A stretch of 17,224 bases of DNA from Anaeromyces robustus (lineage: Eukaryota > Neocallimastigomycota > Neocallimastigomycetes > Neocallimastigales > Neocallimastigaceae). Positions 1 through 9,938 of this stretch are shown here, in pieces. Location: positions 1 to 17,224 of the forward strand of contig MCFG01000665.1 in NCBI GenBank assembly GCA_002104895.1, given 5' to 3'. Position 1 is the first letter of the stretch. Each line of letters starts with the position of its first letter. The notes beneath the pieces were generated by a model. The model was not told the DNA's origin and did no database searches. It saw only the letters and a list, made by a program, of their open reading frames with translations. Position numbers and translations under genes: made by a program.

Positions 1-482
1 ATTAAATTATTATTTTTTTTTAAAATTTCATAAAGAAAAAAAAACTTTATGAAAAATATTGAAAAACTTTATTTAATTATTTTTAAAATTTTTATGAAAA
101 TTCTAATATAATATAGTATAATAATTTTAAATATATATAAATTTTTTTTTTTTTTTTTTACAATTTTTAATATAAAAGGCATGCTATTTTACCAAATAAT
201 TAATTCTCTGATAAAAAAAAAAAAAAATTAATTTTTTTTAAAAAAAAACATACGCATTAGCTATCATATTTCATTATTTATGTTTTTTATATTGTATATA
301 TGATATTTTATATTTTATTTTTTATATCTATCGACTCTTTCTTTTAAATAGCGTTAACACATTCGAAAAACCATAATTTATTAATTTAGTTATATATCAA
401 TAGAAATATTTAATTTAGCAAAATATTATTATCATTCAAAAAAAAAAAAAAAAAAATACAATAAAATAAGAATAAGAATAAA
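1..482. other. Upstream non-coding region of the hydrolase gene
   Basis: No coding sequence was found here. The stretch is poly(A)/poly(T)-rich, with A/T-only segments and a slightly more mixed patch near 240-370. The last 45 bases before the ATG at 483 are nearly pure A with occasional T and G, the usual appearance of a dictyostelid 5' leader. The promoter of the hydrolase gene should lie here, but no specific element can be picked out with confidence. Confidence 0.6.
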
Positions 483-2574
483 ATGAAACCTTTAGATACA
501 CCAAATAAAAAAATTATATTTGATAATATTCCAAAAGGTGATGGTACTTCACCTGTTGAAACTCAAAAAATAAGGATTGAAATGACTTGTGAAGAAGCAC
601 AAGCATTATTAGAAAAACCAGAATCAAATCGTACAATAGTTTTACCTAATGGTTCAAAAGTTTGTATAACAGAATCAGGGGATCCTAATGGTACACCAGC
701 AATAATGATGTCTGGTTTAAGTATGCACAGGTAAATTATCTTTTTATTATATTATTATATTTGTAAATTGTATATATATATGTATATAAATTTATACTTA
801 CAAATATTTTACAAAGTAGAAGTAGTATATATTATTTTATTATTTAATTTATTATATTACTATAATTTTTTTTTTTGTTTAAAAAAAAAAAGATAAAATA
901 GATAAATTTTATAAAGGAAATATATAATATATATATATATATAAAATGTCTATTTTTATAATGAAATATATCAATTATTTGAGTAATTAAAAATATATGA
1001 AATATGAATATTTCATAAAATATTTGTAAATAAAATTTATTTGAAAAGAAGTATATATATATATCTTATTAATAAAATAAATAAAAGTGATATTTGAGAA
1101 AAGTTTGGTTAAAAATACTATCTATTATACTAATTTATATTGAAATTGCTTTTATTATCATATATATATTTAATTTTATTCATATTATTTTTATTAACAT
1201 ATATATCTATTTAATTTTATTTTATTCATATGATATTAAATAAATTATTATATATATTTATAATATTTATTATTATTGCAATTATTATTATTAAATATTT
1301 TATTAAAATAATATAGTCGTAAATATGCACTTTTGCTTAATAATTATGGCTTAAAATATAAAGTAAAAATTATTGGATTTGACCGTCCGAATATTGATGG
1401 TTCGGATCCAATATACTTTAAAGAATCAAAGAAGAAGAAGAAGAGTTCTAAAAAAACCAAAAATGTTCATAAAAGATGTTCAAAATCATCTGTCTCCTCT
1501 AGTCATTCTAGTGATATTACTTTAAATGCAGAAGATGCAATTAATAATAATATTCATATACAGAATGATGATGAAAATATTATTGATAATAAAATCCATA
1601 ATGAAAATGAAAAAGGCATTAATGATATCTATACTGAAATTGGTGAAGATATACTGCAACAAAGTGAAGATGAAAATATAATAAATATAAATAATCATTA
1701 TATTAATGTTAATAATGAAAATAATAATAATAATAATAATAATAATGTAAAAAATAATAATGAAAATGAAAATAATAATAATAATTTAAAAAATAATAAT
1801 GAAAGTAATAATGAAAGTAATAATGAAAATGAAAATAATAATGAAAATGAAAATAGTGATACCAAAAAATTGAAAAAAGGTGAAGTTGATTTAAAAGTTT
1901 ATGCCGAATGGGTAGAAGCTATTATAGATACCTTAAATATTAAACGTTGTCATTTAATATCTTTATGCCTTGGAGGATTATATGTTTTAGGATGTGCCAA
2001 ATATTTTAAACATCCAGAAAAAATTGCTAGTCCACTTTATCTTATAGCCCCTTGGGCTACTCCAAAAAAATGTGTTATACCTATACGTTTAGTAGATACA
2101 TTTATACCAACACCTGTTATTCGTACCGCTATGTCCTTATATTTTAAAACGGTTGGATTATTTGTACCTAATGCCGAAAAACATCCTAATGCATTAATGT
2201 TTAAATTACTTCATGTAGATGAAAAATGTGATCCTTTAGGAGGACGTCGTTTATTATTTTCTCAAGTTTTAAAAAGTGGATTTTTTAGAACAGGAGATAA
2301 ACAAATATGTCATGATGATTGGGAATTATGTTTTAGAATTAATCCTAATAATAAAATAGATTTTTCCACTATTAATAAAGATGTTATAATTTATCATGGT
2401 ACAAAGGATAAATTAATACCTGCAAAAAGTTCAAAATATTTAATTAAAAAATGGAATCCAGAGTTTAAAGCAGAATTACATATTAAAAAAGGAAAAGATC
2501 ATTCTACCATTAAAGGTTCATGCCTACATGACATTTTTAGAAGTATTGTTGCTAATGTTGATAATAATACTTAA
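483..2574 (+). CDS. Alpha/beta-hydrolase-fold protein with cysteine at the nucleophile position and an Asn-rich insertion
   Basis: Two exons, 483-730 and 1317-2574, join in phase (AG + T gives Ser83) across a GT...AG intron to give 501 residues. The start is the first ATG after an A-rich leader. After the junction comes a conserved-looking strand with GFDRPN (about residues 102-107), the usual place of the D-R-P loop in alpha/beta hydrolases. Residues 121-272 are a hydrophilic insertion: Ser/Lys-rich at first, then Asp/Glu/Ile-rich, then almost only Asn, Glu and Lys. The fold resumes at about 273 with an amphipathic helix and the elbow SLCLGG, where Cys300 sits at the usual Ser position of G-x-S-x-G. 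Asp447 in HGTKDKLIP and His478 in KDHST fit the acid and base of the triad. The enzyme class follows from the family pattern; substrate and location are unknown. No signal peptide or clear membrane segment is seen. A Cys-Asp-His triad occurs in dienelactone-hydrolase-type enzymes, but catalysis here is inference. The 3' end is followed within 20 bases by AATAAA. Confidence 0.9.
731..1316 (+). other. Intron of the hydrolase gene
   Basis: This 586-bp intron has donor GTAAAT at 731 and acceptor ATATAG ending at 1316. Removing it joins SGLSMH to SRKYALLLNNYG and keeps the hydrolase fold continuous. It contains only A/T-rich sequence with TA microsatellites, stops in all frames, and no recognisable gene. 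Confidence 0.88.
1687..1860 (+). repeat. In-frame AAT/GAA codon repeat encoding an Asn/Glu-rich tract
   Basis: Within exon 2 this tract is built mostly from AAT codons (including an uninterrupted AAT run near 1722-1745) and from short modules such as AATAATGAAAGT and AATGAAAATAAT. It encodes an Asn/Glu/Lys/Ser segment inside the hydrolase insertion. Pure codon runs suggest growth by replication slippage, as is common in dictyostelid proteins. It lies between the D-R-P loop strand and the nucleophile-elbow helix, so it probably forms an exposed disordered loop. Confidence 0.9.
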
Positions 2575-3071
2575 AATTAAAAAAAAATAATAATAAAAAA
2601 AAATAATATATATATATAAAAATATGAAAAATTAAAAAATTAAAAATTAAAAATTAAAAATTAAAAATTAAAAAAAAAAAAAAAAAAAAAAAAAGCCATA
2701 AAAAAAAAAAAAATCAAAAACAAATAATTTAATAATAAAAATAATATTACTTTAAATATTTTTATTATATCAAATTTTTTGTTTTATATTTATATTTAAT
2801 GTTAAATTGATATAAAAAAAAAATTATATATAAATATATATATATAAAATCTAATTATATATTTTAATATTTATATATGTATTTTTTTTATATTATATTA
2901 TTATAAAAAAAAGTTATATAAATGGTTTTTTTTTTCTTTTTTTTTTTTTTTTTTTTTTTTTGTATTTTTATTTTTAGTTTTTTTTTTTTTTCAAAAAAAA
3001 TATTTATATCACTATATCATTTTATCATTAAAAAAAAAATTTCATTATATCATTATATCATTTATTAAAAC

Positions 3072-3127
3072 ATATCATTATATCATTATATCATTATATC
3101 ATTATATCATTATATCATTATATCATT
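3072..3127. repeat. Seven perfect tandem copies of the octamer ATATCATT
   Basis: The 8-bp unit ATATCATT repeats seven times without a mismatch. Degenerate copies precede it from about 3000 (TATATCAC, TATATCAT, TTATCATT), so the array has expanded from a diffuse A/T-rich seed. No gene overlaps it. Confidence 0.95.
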
Positions 3128-3217
3128 ATAAACATATTATTATATTTTATCACTAACCATTTATTATATTATGATTTTAAAACATAAACGTATAACTCAA
3201 AAAATTAACAAAAATAA

Positions 3218-3218
<1 letters not shown>

Positions 3219-3252
<34 letters not shown>
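3219..3252. repeat. 34-base poly(A) run
   Basis: This is one of the longest homopolymers in the window. Comparable T runs lie at 8782-8808 and 15267-15295. Such tracts are frequent in dictyostelid intergenic DNA, and their exact length in an assembly is unreliable. Confidence 0.9.
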
Positions 3253-3254
<2 letters not shown>

Positions 3255-3970
3255 AAGATAATTATTAATTTATATCAATATATATATGTATATATATATA
3301 CGTCATTCAAAAAAAAAATATATATATATATATAACTATGATAATTTTTTTTTTTTTTTTCAAAACAAACAAACAAATCAATTAACAACAGCCTTAAAAA
3401 TTTTATTAAAATATTCATAATTAAATTATGATAATTAATAAAAATTTTTATTTATTAATTATTGTTATTATGATTATGATTATTATTATTATTATTTTTT
3501 TTATTAATATCTAAAATAATAATAATAATAATATAATAATAGTAATAATAATCATAACAATAATTAACAAAAACAAAAACAAAAACAAAAACTAAAAAAC
3601 AAACAAACAAACAAACAAAAAAAAAAACTATTGTCTTTTCATCATTATAATATAATTTTTACATATCATATCAAATCATTAATATTAAATTCATAATTAT
3701 TTTTATTATCTTAAAAAAAAAAAAAAAATAATAATAATAATAAAAATATTATAATTATTTTAAATATTAATAATCAATATATATATTAAACATGAAAATT
3801 TTATATTATATTAATTTTGGTTAATCTTATTTATGTTTTGATATATATAATATAAATTTTTTTTTTTTAAATTATTAATATTTAATTATTAAATTATAAT
3901 ACTAATACTACTCTAATAAATATTATTTCTTAATCATAATTATATATGTTTACTATAATATTTTTTTTTT

Positions 3971-3997
3971 AAAAAAAAAGAAAGAAAGAAAAGAAAA

Positions 3998-4030
<33 letters not shown>

Positions 4031-4046
4031 GAAAAAGAAAAAAGAT
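3971..4046. repeat. Almost pure purine tract
   Basis: About 75 bases of A with scattered G (GAAA, GAAAA and GTAAAA modules, then a long A run and GAAAAAG), interrupted by only a few T. It directly follows a T run near 3960-3970. Mirror-like purine strands can adopt unusual DNA structures; no function is visible. Confidence 0.8.
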
Positions 4047-4230
4047 AAAAAATATTGTATAATTAGATTAAAAATATAAAATATATAAAGTATAATTAAG
4101 TAGTATATATAAATACTTTTAAATATCTGTTCTGTTTAATTAATGTTATTAAATAGAGTAATAATAATATTTCTTTTTTTTTTTGAAGTATTCATTATAC
4201 TATACTATAATGTACTATATTATAATGTAC

Positions 4231-4290
4231 TATACTATACTATACTATACTATACTATACTATACTATACTATACTATACTATACTATAC
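4231..4290. repeat. Twelve perfect tandem copies of the pentamer TATAC
   Basis: Sixty bases consist of perfect TATAC repeats. Degenerate copies flank it from about 4196 (ATACTATACTATAATG) and afterwards as TATAT variants to about 4330. A C every five bases makes it stand out from the surrounding pure A/T sequence. It is intergenic. Confidence 0.95.
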
Positions 4291-4361
4291 TATATTATAT
4301 TATAATAATATAGTATATTATATTATATACTATATTATTTATTTATTTTTATTTATATATA

Positions 4362-4401
4362 TTTTTTTCCTTTTTCCTTTTCCTTTTTCCTTTTTTTTTT
4401 T
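4362..4401. repeat. Forty-base pyrimidine tract with CC every 6-7 bases
   Basis: An uninterrupted pyrimidine run of T5-7CC modules (CCTTTTTCC, CCTTTTCC). No branch-point and acceptor context leading into an exon is visible, so it is read as a simple repeat and not a splice signal. Confidence 0.85.
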
Positions 4402-4568
4402 AATTACCCTTGATATATATATATGTAGATTTTATATTAACATTTTTTTTATTATAATTATGATTATAATTATTATTAGTTTATATAATAAATATATTAT
4501 TATTATTATAAAATGCGCATTTAACATAAAAAAAAAAAAAAAAAAAAGGCATCTATTAAAAATATATG

Positions 4569-4720
4569 TTATTTTAAATTTGTTATAAAAAAAAAATTAA
4601 GAAATATATATAATATAAATATTATTTTAAATTTATTGTTAAAAAAAATTAAGAAATATATATATATATAAATATAAATATAAATATAATATAAATTTTT
4701 ATTTTAAATTTATTGTATTA
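4569..4720 (+). repeat. Locally repeated TTATTTTAAATTT module
   Basis: The module TTATTTTAAATTT recurs three times, at about 4569, 4622 and 4699. The first two copies are each followed by an A run, then TTAAGAAATATATAT and a TATAAATA tail, giving two divergent repeats of about 53 bp plus a partial third. The function is unknown; it looks like a local tandem duplication in non-coding DNA. Confidence 0.75.
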
Positions 4721-7303
4721 TATATATTATATATATTATATATATATGAAAAAAGAAAAGAATAAGAATAAACGAATGAAAAAAAAAAAGTAAAAATAAA
4801 AAAAAAAAAAAAAGAAAGAAAACTAAGAACCAAGAACCAAATCTAAAAATATTAAAATTTATGTATTTAATTATTACATTATTATATTATTATCAATTAA
4901 AAAAAAAAAAAATAACAATAAATTAAAGCAAAAACTAAACCAAAAAAAATAAAAAAAAACAAAAAGATTTAGAGTTTATGAAGTGTATATATAGAGGCTA
5001 TAATAATTTTAGATATAATAAAATAGATATTATTATTTTTTGATGAAAATATTATTTAATTTATAATTAGTTTATATTTACTTAGCTATAGAACATGACA
5101 TGTACACTACTGTCAATATTTTATTATTGTTTTTTTTTACTAACATAGTTATTTGTTTAGGTATAAAAAAAAGCATATTTTAATTATTCATTTTTTAATT
5201 AATTATTTAATTATCTATTTAATTATCTATTTATTTATTTATTTATTAATTTATGTAATATGTAATACCATTCATATTTTGTATTTAAAAATGTATTAAT
5301 TTTTTTTATTTTTGTAAAATTATGTACATATTTATTATATAAAAAATGCTTTTTAAATGTATTTAATTGTTGTTTAAATTTGTATATATATATGGTATAT
5401 TGTCTATATAATTTTTAGTCAATACATTAATACTATTTAATCTAATTTAGTTTTATTTATTTATGTAATATCATAAGCTCATTTGAAATAAATATAAAAA
5501 TATAAAATATAAAATATAAAATGTAAATCATTAATATAAAAGGAGAGAGATTTACATAATCCTTATTTTTTTTTTTTTATTTAAATTAAATTAAATATTT
5601 AATATTTATTATTATTTATTATTTAATATTTAATAATTATTATTTAATATTTAATTGTATATGCTTATTTTTTTATTTATTTTTTATTTATTTTTTATTT
5701 ATTTTTTGTTTTTTGTTTTTTGTTTTTGTTTTTTTGTTTTATTATTATTTATTATTTATTATTTTATTTTATTTTATATTATATTATATTATTATATATT
5801 ATATTGTATATATATGTATATGTATATTTTTTTTTCACTCTATAGTGTTTTCATAATTATTTTTTTTTTCACAAGTAGTGGAGGTACAATTTTTAATAAT
5901 AAAAATATGAATACAAAATGAAATTATATACATAAATATACATAAATATTTATATAAATAAAATTAATAATTAAATAAATATATATATATGTATATGTGT
6001 ATACATAAATATATACATATATACATAAATATAATATAAACAGTAAAAAAAGAAAATAGACAAAGAAAACATAACAGGATATTATACAAATGAAAAAAAA
6101 ACAAAATGATATATATTAAAGTATATATAAATATTATATAAATAAATATATATAAATATAAATAAATAAATATATTTAAATAAATAAATATAAATAAATA
6201 TAAATAAATAAATAAATGATAAAAAAAAATTTTTTTTTTGTTTTAATTAAAAATTCATACACATAACATAATAAAAAAAGCCTATTATTATCATTTATAA
6301 TATATAAATATAATATAATAATATATATTGTATATATTAAAAAATATGTCATTTTAAATTACTATGCAAAATGTAATTGAATGGAATGAATGATATAACA
6401 AACAACAATATAAATGATAATTAATATAATAAAATAATATAAAAAAAAGTAAAAACAAAAAAACAAAAAAAGAAAAAAAAAGAATTAAAAAAAAAAAATT
6501 AATAAAAATGTATAATGAATAATAATGAATAATAAAAAGTATATTAATATTAATATTAAAATAAAGTATTGAGTTGTAATCATTTATGAAAAAAAAATTT
6601 TTTTTTTTGCATGATTGAAAAAGCCAATAAAAATATATAAAATATAAAATATTAAAATATTAAAATATAAATCAAAAAAAAAATAGGAATAAAAACTAGT
6701 TTTCTTTATTTTAATTATAATATTAAAGAATAATAATAGAATAATAATAGAATAGAATATTAAATATAATAAAAAAAATAAATATAATAAAATAATAATT
6801 AATAGCTTTTTTTTTATTATTATTATTTCATATGAAATATTTCTTTTTTTCTATTATAAGATTTGCAGTTAATTTCATTGTTAATAATAATTTGAATTCT
6901 TATTTGTATTACCATGTTTTAAATCTTATTAGTGTAATTAATTGTGATAAAAGAAAAGAAAGTTCAAAAGTTTAATTAATAATAAATAAATTAAAATTTT
7001 ATATAATTCTATTTATTAGTTTGATAAAAAGTAATTGGATTTTCGATTTAATAATCATTAAATTAATTTTTTTTTTTTGCAACTATTAAATATATTAAAT
7101 AAATAATAAATAAAAAAATTTTTTTATTATAAAATAAAGTTTTAATTCTTATTATTTTTTTTTTTTGTTTTTATTATAAAGTAAAAAGAGAGAAAAAGTA
7201 GAAAATAGAAATTCGAGAATTTTTTATTATTTATATTATTTATATTATTTATATATTATTTTTATTTTTTTTTTCTCTCTTTTACTATATAATAAAAACC
7301 AAA
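4721..7303. other. Non-coding region, A/T microsatellites
   Basis: Nothing gene-like is supported. A small more mixed patch at about 4970-5130 includes GACATGTACACTACTGTC and TAGAGGCTATA. Apparent open frames at 5655-5921 and elsewhere encode only Phe/Tyr/Ile/Leu strings from T-rich DNA. Short tetramer and pentamer repeats (TTTA, AAATA) occur at about 5220-5250 and 6120-6215. Confidence 0.6.
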
Positions 7304-7376
7304 ATTATTATGGGTATTATTATGGGTATTATTATATTATATTTTATATCCATAATATAAAAATACCCATAATAAT
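7304..7376. repeat. Inverted repeat / hairpin built on ATTATTATGGGTATT
   Basis: The 15-mer ATTATTATGGGTATT occurs twice in direct orientation (7304-7318 and 7316-7330, 12-bp period). Its exact reverse complement lies at 7362-7376. A 15-bp perfect stem with a 31-base loop can form. The arms contain ACCCATAA (7365-7372, plus strand) and its complement TTATGGGT twice. These match the remembered form of the Dictyostelium upstream sequence element found before small ncRNA genes, but no adjacent RNA gene was recognised. Confidence 0.85.
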
Positions 7377-8778
7377 ATTAATGAAAAAAAAAAAGTAATA
7401 ATATTTTATTTTATTATTTTTTATTTTATTATATTTTATTTCATTTTATTATTGATATTTAAGTATATACAAAAAAAAAAGTATTTTTTTTTATTATATG
7501 AAGTGTATTTATTACTTAGATAAGTATTCATTTTTTTGTATTCAGTAAATAAACTAACGGAATATTGTTATTTAATTTCATTTTAGTTTTAGTTTTACAT
7601 TTATATTTATAAAAATGTCAGTTTGAAAATAAATACAAATAAATACAAATAAATACAATATAATTATTATTATTTTTTTTTATTTAAATTAATTCAATAT
7701 AAATTCAATGTTTGGTTTTTATTAAATATTAAATAAATCAATATTTATATAAAACATTAATAATTTTTATTGCGTATTAGAATAATTAAAGATAAAAAAA
7801 AAAAAAAACATGTTGATAAATTAATTTATTATTGTGGGTTAATTTTTTTTTTATTTATTTTATTTCATATAGATGTTTTATATTTTTATATTTCTATTTC
7901 TATTTAATAGATATATTGAATAGAAATAATAAATAATAAATAATAAATAAATATATTTATATATAATTAATATATAATTGTTTTTTTTTTTCATTTCATT
8001 TCATTTCATAAATAATGTTTCAATTTTTTTTTTGAAATATATAAATGTTTCTAATAATAAATAAATATGTTATATTATAATTAATGTTTTATTATGTTAT
8101 ATTATGTTATATTATGTTATATTATGTTATATTTATTTAATGCATATCTATTTATTCATTATTCATTATTTCATTATTCATTATTTCATTATTCATTATT
8201 CATTATTAAGTATTAATTATTTTTATATCATATTTTTATATAATAAAATGTATTTGTTTTTCTTTCTTTCTTTCTTTTATAATTATGTAAAAATCTTAAT
8301 CATATCATTTTAATATTATCTTTTTTAATTATTGTTTTTTTTTTTTTTTAATTATATTATATATGGTATACATATTATAATATTATATATAATATTATAA
8401 TATATAATATAATATAGTAAATATTTATTATTATATATACATTTATTATTCCAATTATAATAGTTTGAATATAAAACTTATATATGTTTTAGAATACATT
8501 GAATATATTTTTCTAATTTATTATCATTTATAATAATATTAACTTAATTAATTATAATAATTTATTCATCAAATTATAAAGTACAAATAATTATTTGTGT
8601 AAATAATAATATTAAATTACTTTTATATATTTACCTATATTTACCTATATTTACGTTTAAGTATATCAATTTATTAATCTTTTAATTAATTGTTTTATTA
8701 TCGTATATATAAATGTATATATATAAATTAATTAAAAATTAATATTTTGTATATATACATTTTTTTTTTTTTTATTAT

Positions 8779-8809
<31 letters not shown>

Positions 8810-9938
8810 TTATTATTAACTTATTATGCCAATATTAATATATAAATATATATTAGTATTAATAGTCTATCCTAATTTCCAAAATCATCTAATAATAATT
8901 ATATTAAAATATAATAAATATAATAAAAAAAGTTTATAGACTAATCCAATTATTAACTTTAATTATTATTATTTTTTAAAAAACATTAATTTTAAGGATT
9001 CAAAAATTTAATTTAAAAGTCTCCATATTCATATATTATTTAAATTAATTATAATTATCATTAAAAAATAAATTACAAATTAATTAAAATCATTATAAAT
9101 AATATAAAGAAAATATTAGGTTTAATATATTGAAATATTATTCGTTATATATCTAATATATATAATAAACATTAATTAATTTAAATAAAATACCACAATT
9201 ATAAATTGAAGTTGATTAATTTTTTTGAATTTTATTTAAAAAGAAAAAAAAATAAAATAAAATAAAATAATTCTATTAATTATAAAGTTTATATATATTA
9301 TAATATATTTAATAATATATTAATTTTTTAGTTAATATATGAAGATAATAAAGATACGATATTTTAATAATATTGTTAAATTTTATTTTATTTTTGAAAA
9401 TTTTTATTTGTTATATAAAAACATAAAAAAAGTAGAATAAAAAAAAAAAGAATTATTTTCTTCTCTTTTCTTTTTTTTTTAAGTTTTCAAAAAAAAAAAT
9501 AAAAAAAAAAAATAAAAAATAAAGAAGAATAAAAATAATAAAACATATATAAAAAAAAAAATAGATAATAATAAGAAAATTATATAGAAAATTTTTTATT
9601 AAAAATTTTTTAGATAATAAGTATTATTAAGAAAACAAACAAACAAAAAATATAAACTTTTTAAAAAAGCAATATAATTATTATTAATTATTTATTTATA
9701 TATTTTTTATTTATTTTAATTTTTTTTTTTTTAATCAACAAAATAAAATAAAAAAAGTAAATAAAAACAATTTTTATTACTTATATTATAGAGTATAGTG
9801 TATATATATATAAATCCAATTAGAATATAAAAATATATATATAACCATTCAACTTAATAAGTTAATATAAAGAATAAAATAAAATTTTTTTTTTTATAAA
9901 TTAAATAAAATTAAATTAAATTAAATAAATCAATCAAA
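7377..9938. other. Non-coding region upstream of the membrane-protein gene
   Basis: No gene is supported. The 8104-8313 frame is low-complexity Tyr/Ile/Phe from TTCATTA repeats. From about 8400 to 9240 homopolymers are much rarer than elsewhere (the T runs at 8761-8808 being the exception), so the sequence there is more mixed but has no readable frame. The last 200 bases before 9939 become A-rich and end in an ATTAAATTAAATTAAAT leader, the likely promoter and 5' UTR of the next gene. Confidence 0.55.
7832..7839 (-). promoter_or_regulatory. Possible DUSE-like ncRNA promoter element
   Basis: Read on the minus strand the sequence is ACCCACAA, which fits the (A/T)CCCA(C/T)AA pattern I recall for the Dictyostelium upstream element that lies roughly 60 bases before snRNA, snoRNA and class I RNA genes. 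The expected RNA would begin near 7770 and run leftward. That stretch contains CTAATACGCAATAAA but no recognisable C/D boxes or class I motif. An 8-mer can occur by chance, so this is only a candidate. Confidence 0.2.

Larger units (their letters stand above)
2575..4567. other. Non-coding region rich in simple repeats (first part of the long intergenic gap)
   Basis: No gene is visible on either strand. It holds a run of AAAAATT heptamers (about 2637-2670), T runs near 2938-2960, a 34-base A run at 3219-3252, CAAAAA and CAAA repeats at about 3570-3618, and AAT-type repeats near 3480-3550 and 3725-3745. It also contains the octamer, purine, pentamer and pyrimidine arrays listed separately. Confidence 0.65.

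Noticed and set aside
4362-4401. Polypyrimidine tract as a splice acceptor of a hidden gene
   Set aside because: No AG followed by an open frame with normal codon use is present downstream.
5088-5125. GACATGTACACTACTGTC patch as part of a small RNA gene
   Set aside because: It has some local self-complementarity but no flanking boxes, no upstream element and no recognisable fold.
5655-5921. Open frame of 88 codons rich in Phe, Ile, Tyr and Leu
   Set aside because: It is translated from T-rich simple sequence, has no A-rich leader or normal composition, and resembles what any T-rich stretch gives.
8104-8313. Open frame of 69 codons
   Set aside because: It is a product of TTCATTA and TATTATG repeats, with only Tyr/Ile/Phe/His strings and no gene-like context.
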